Origin: Ktedonobacter racemifer DSM 44963
GTDB lineage: Bacteria > Chloroflexota > Ktedonobacteria > Ktedonobacterales > Ktedonobacteraceae
DNA length: 64,000 nucleotides
Reading direction: 5' to 3'
NCBI RefSeq assembly: GCF_000178855.1
Contig: NZ_ADVG01000005.1
Span: 620,001 to 684,000 of the forward strand
Below the pieces are notes generated by a model that saw only the letters and a list, made by a program, of their open reading frames with translations, did no database searches and was not told the origin of the DNA. The number at the start of each line of letters is the position of its first letter. Positions within the stretch are counted from its first letter, which is position 1. The translations under genes and the position numbers were made by a program. Positions 62,827 to 64,000 of the stretch are shown here, piece after piece.

Positions 62827-64000
62827 ATGAACGCTGTTTATGTTCTCACGCCAGAGCGACGCCCACTCATGCCCTGCTCCCCGGCTATCGCTCGCTTATT
62901 ACTCAAGCAACACAAGGCCAGAGTGGTGCGGCGCACTCCCTTTACCATCCTCTTGCTTTCGCCTCCAGCAACCACCTATACCCAACCCATGACCCTTGGG
63001 GTGGATACCGGCAGTTGTGTTGTGGGTTCGGCTGCGGCGGACGAGCAGGGACACATATTCTATCTTTCCCACGTGGAACTGCGCAACGATATCGCTACAA
63101 CTATGAAGGAGCGAGCTGTCAAACGCCGCAACCGTCGCAACCGCAAAACCAGATATCGTCCGGCACGCTGGTTGAACCGGAAGAAGTCCATCCAACACGG
63201 ACGTTTCTCTCCCACCATGAGAAGCAAGATCGACGCTCATCTGCGAGAAATCCGCTTTGTCCAGTCCTTGCTGCCGATCACGTCCATCGTGCTAGAAACA
63301 GGAACGTTTGACCCGCATGCGCTCAAACATCCTGAAGTATTGCGACACAAGTGGCTGTACCAGAAAGGCATCAACTATGGGTATGCCAACACCAAAGCCT
63401 ATGTGCTCACGCGGGATGAATACACCTGCCAGCACTGCCGGGGGAAGAGCAAAGATCGGAGATTGGAAGTTCACCACATCATCTTTCGCAGTCAGTGGGG
63501 CAGCGATGAGGAGGCCAATCTGTTGACCTTATGCAAAACCTGTCACGATGGGTTACATGCCGGAGCCCTCACGCTCAAGAAATCGGGAAAGAAGAAAGGA
63601 GTGCTTGCTCATGCCACGCTGATGAACAGCATTCGCACCCAATTGCTCAAGCGCATCGAGGGAGCAGAGGAAACCTGGGGCTTTGTGACGAAAGAACATC
63701 GACTCCTTGCAGGTTTACCTAAAGAGCACTGTTTTGATGCTACGATGATTGCCACCAGAGGCACCACGCCCACCTTCTGCACTGCGAGAGTCCTTACCAA
63801 GCGATGCGTGCCAGATGGAGATTACCAGCAAACGAAAGGGGTGCGAAGTGAGCAACGCATTCCTACCGGGAAGCTGGGAGGGTTCCGCAAGTTCGACAAG
63901 GTCCGCTACCAAGGTCGGGAGTACTTCATTAAAGGACGCATGTCTACCGGCTATGCGATCTTGATGGACGGGGCTTTCAGCAAGATTGATCTCAAGCCCA
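62827..64000 (+). CDS. iscB: IscB RNA-guided nuclease (3' end beyond the window)
   Basis: 391 codons are visible without a stop. This is an OMEGA nuclease, the ancestor type of Cas9. It starts with the diagnostic PLMP domain (ERRPLMPCSPA). RuvC-I is LGVDTGSCVVG, followed by an Arg-rich bridge helix (KRRNRRNRKTRYR), RuvC-II SIVLETGTFD, an HNH domain (CQHC, VHHIIFRSQWG, CKTCHDGLH) and RuvC-III EHCFDATMIA. All catalytic residues are present, so both nuclease domains should be active. The last visible residues (FRKFDKVRYQGREYF) belong to the C-terminal target-interaction part; perhaps 20-60 residues are missing. The ATG at 62827 follows AAAGGAAG, which is folded into a GAAA-loop hairpin. Confidence 0.92.
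   Translation, partial: MNAVYVLTPERRPLMPCSPAIARLLLKQHKARVVRRTPFTILLLSPPATTYTQPMTLGVDTGSCVVGSAAADEQGHIFYLSHVELRNDIATTMKERAVKRRNRRNRKTRYRPARWLNRKKSIQHGRFSPTMRSKIDAHLREIRFVQSLLPITSIVLETGTFDPHALKHPEVLRHKWLYQKGINYGYANTKAYVLTRDEYTCQHCRGKSKDRRLEVHHIIFRSQWGSDEEANLLTLCKTCHDGLHAGALTLKKSGKKKGVLAHATLMNSIRTQLLKRIEGAEETWGFVTKEHRLLAGLPKEHCFDATMIATRGTTPTFCTARVLTKRCVPDGDYQQTKGVRSEQRIPTGKLGGFRKFDKVRYQGREYFIKGRMSTGYAILMDGAFSKIDLKP

Overview
The window carries no rRNA, tRNA or other phylogenetic marker. The mix of genes suggests a large, mobile-element-rich genome of the Ktedonobacteria (Chloroflexota): long multi-domain ATPases, pectin-lyase-fold repeat proteins, IscB and TnpB elements, ISL3 and IS21-like debris, and high-GC housekeeping genes beside AT-richer accessory genes. 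This taxonomic guess is inference.

Layout. (1) 1-10.5 kb, GC-rich envelope and housekeeping genes: the 3' part of a HAMP histidine kinase, a MacB/LolCD-type ABC permease and ATPase, a membrane-anchored HtrA protease, a 221-bp MITE, then a four-gene envelope cluster (GT39 glycosyltransferase, DUF2156/MprF-like protein, GtrA, GT2). (2) 10.6-15.5 kb, insertion-sequence junkyard: a broken ISL3 transposase split by an IS608-like TnpB-only element (with a divergent ribbon-helix-helix gene and a perfect palindromic operator), a transposase remnant, and an MFS drug exporter fused in frame to that remnant. (3) 16.3-20.9 kb: a large SF1 helicase with a C-terminal Vsr/MTES_1575-like nuclease, followed by an IS21-like 304-bp MITE.

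(4) 21.6-30.5 kb, the most unusual cluster: a TerY-P-type signalling set (VWA protein, PP2C phosphatase, Ser/Thr kinase with Zn ribbon, stand-alone TerY-C-like Zn ribbon), in which the phosphatase is fused to a right-handed beta-helix. It is followed by a second beta-helix protein and a two-gene MotA/MotB-like (ZorA/ZorB-like) membrane motor. (5) 30.9-41.6 kb: a tight three-gene operon with a NERD-pseudokinase-kinase-P-loop protein, an unrecognised protein and a 1704-aa HerA/FtsK-like ATPase (DptFGH-like order). (6) 41.8-52.2 kb: a PD-(D/E)XK nuclease and an AT-rich 3126-aa protein combining TPRs, a DnaQ-type exonuclease, a degenerate DinG-like helicase, a RecQ-like helicase with an inserted Zn ribbon and a UvrD-like helicase.

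(7) 52.6-62.4 kb: a DISARM-like pair (DrmD SNF2-type helicase, DrmMI-type adenine methylase) followed by a RelE-fold/UvrD fusion; drmA, drmB and drmC are not in the window. (8) 62.4-64 kb: a 30-bp perfect hairpin, a structured leader that is a probable omega-RNA, and an IscB nuclease gene that runs off the window end.

Everything from 16.3 kb to the end is on the + strand. I read it as a compound defence island. The best candidate for an undescribed system is the kinase/phosphatase/beta-helix/ion-motor module of region 4, possibly acting with the NERD-kinase/HerA operon and the giant helicase. That functional link rests on neighbourhood, not proof.
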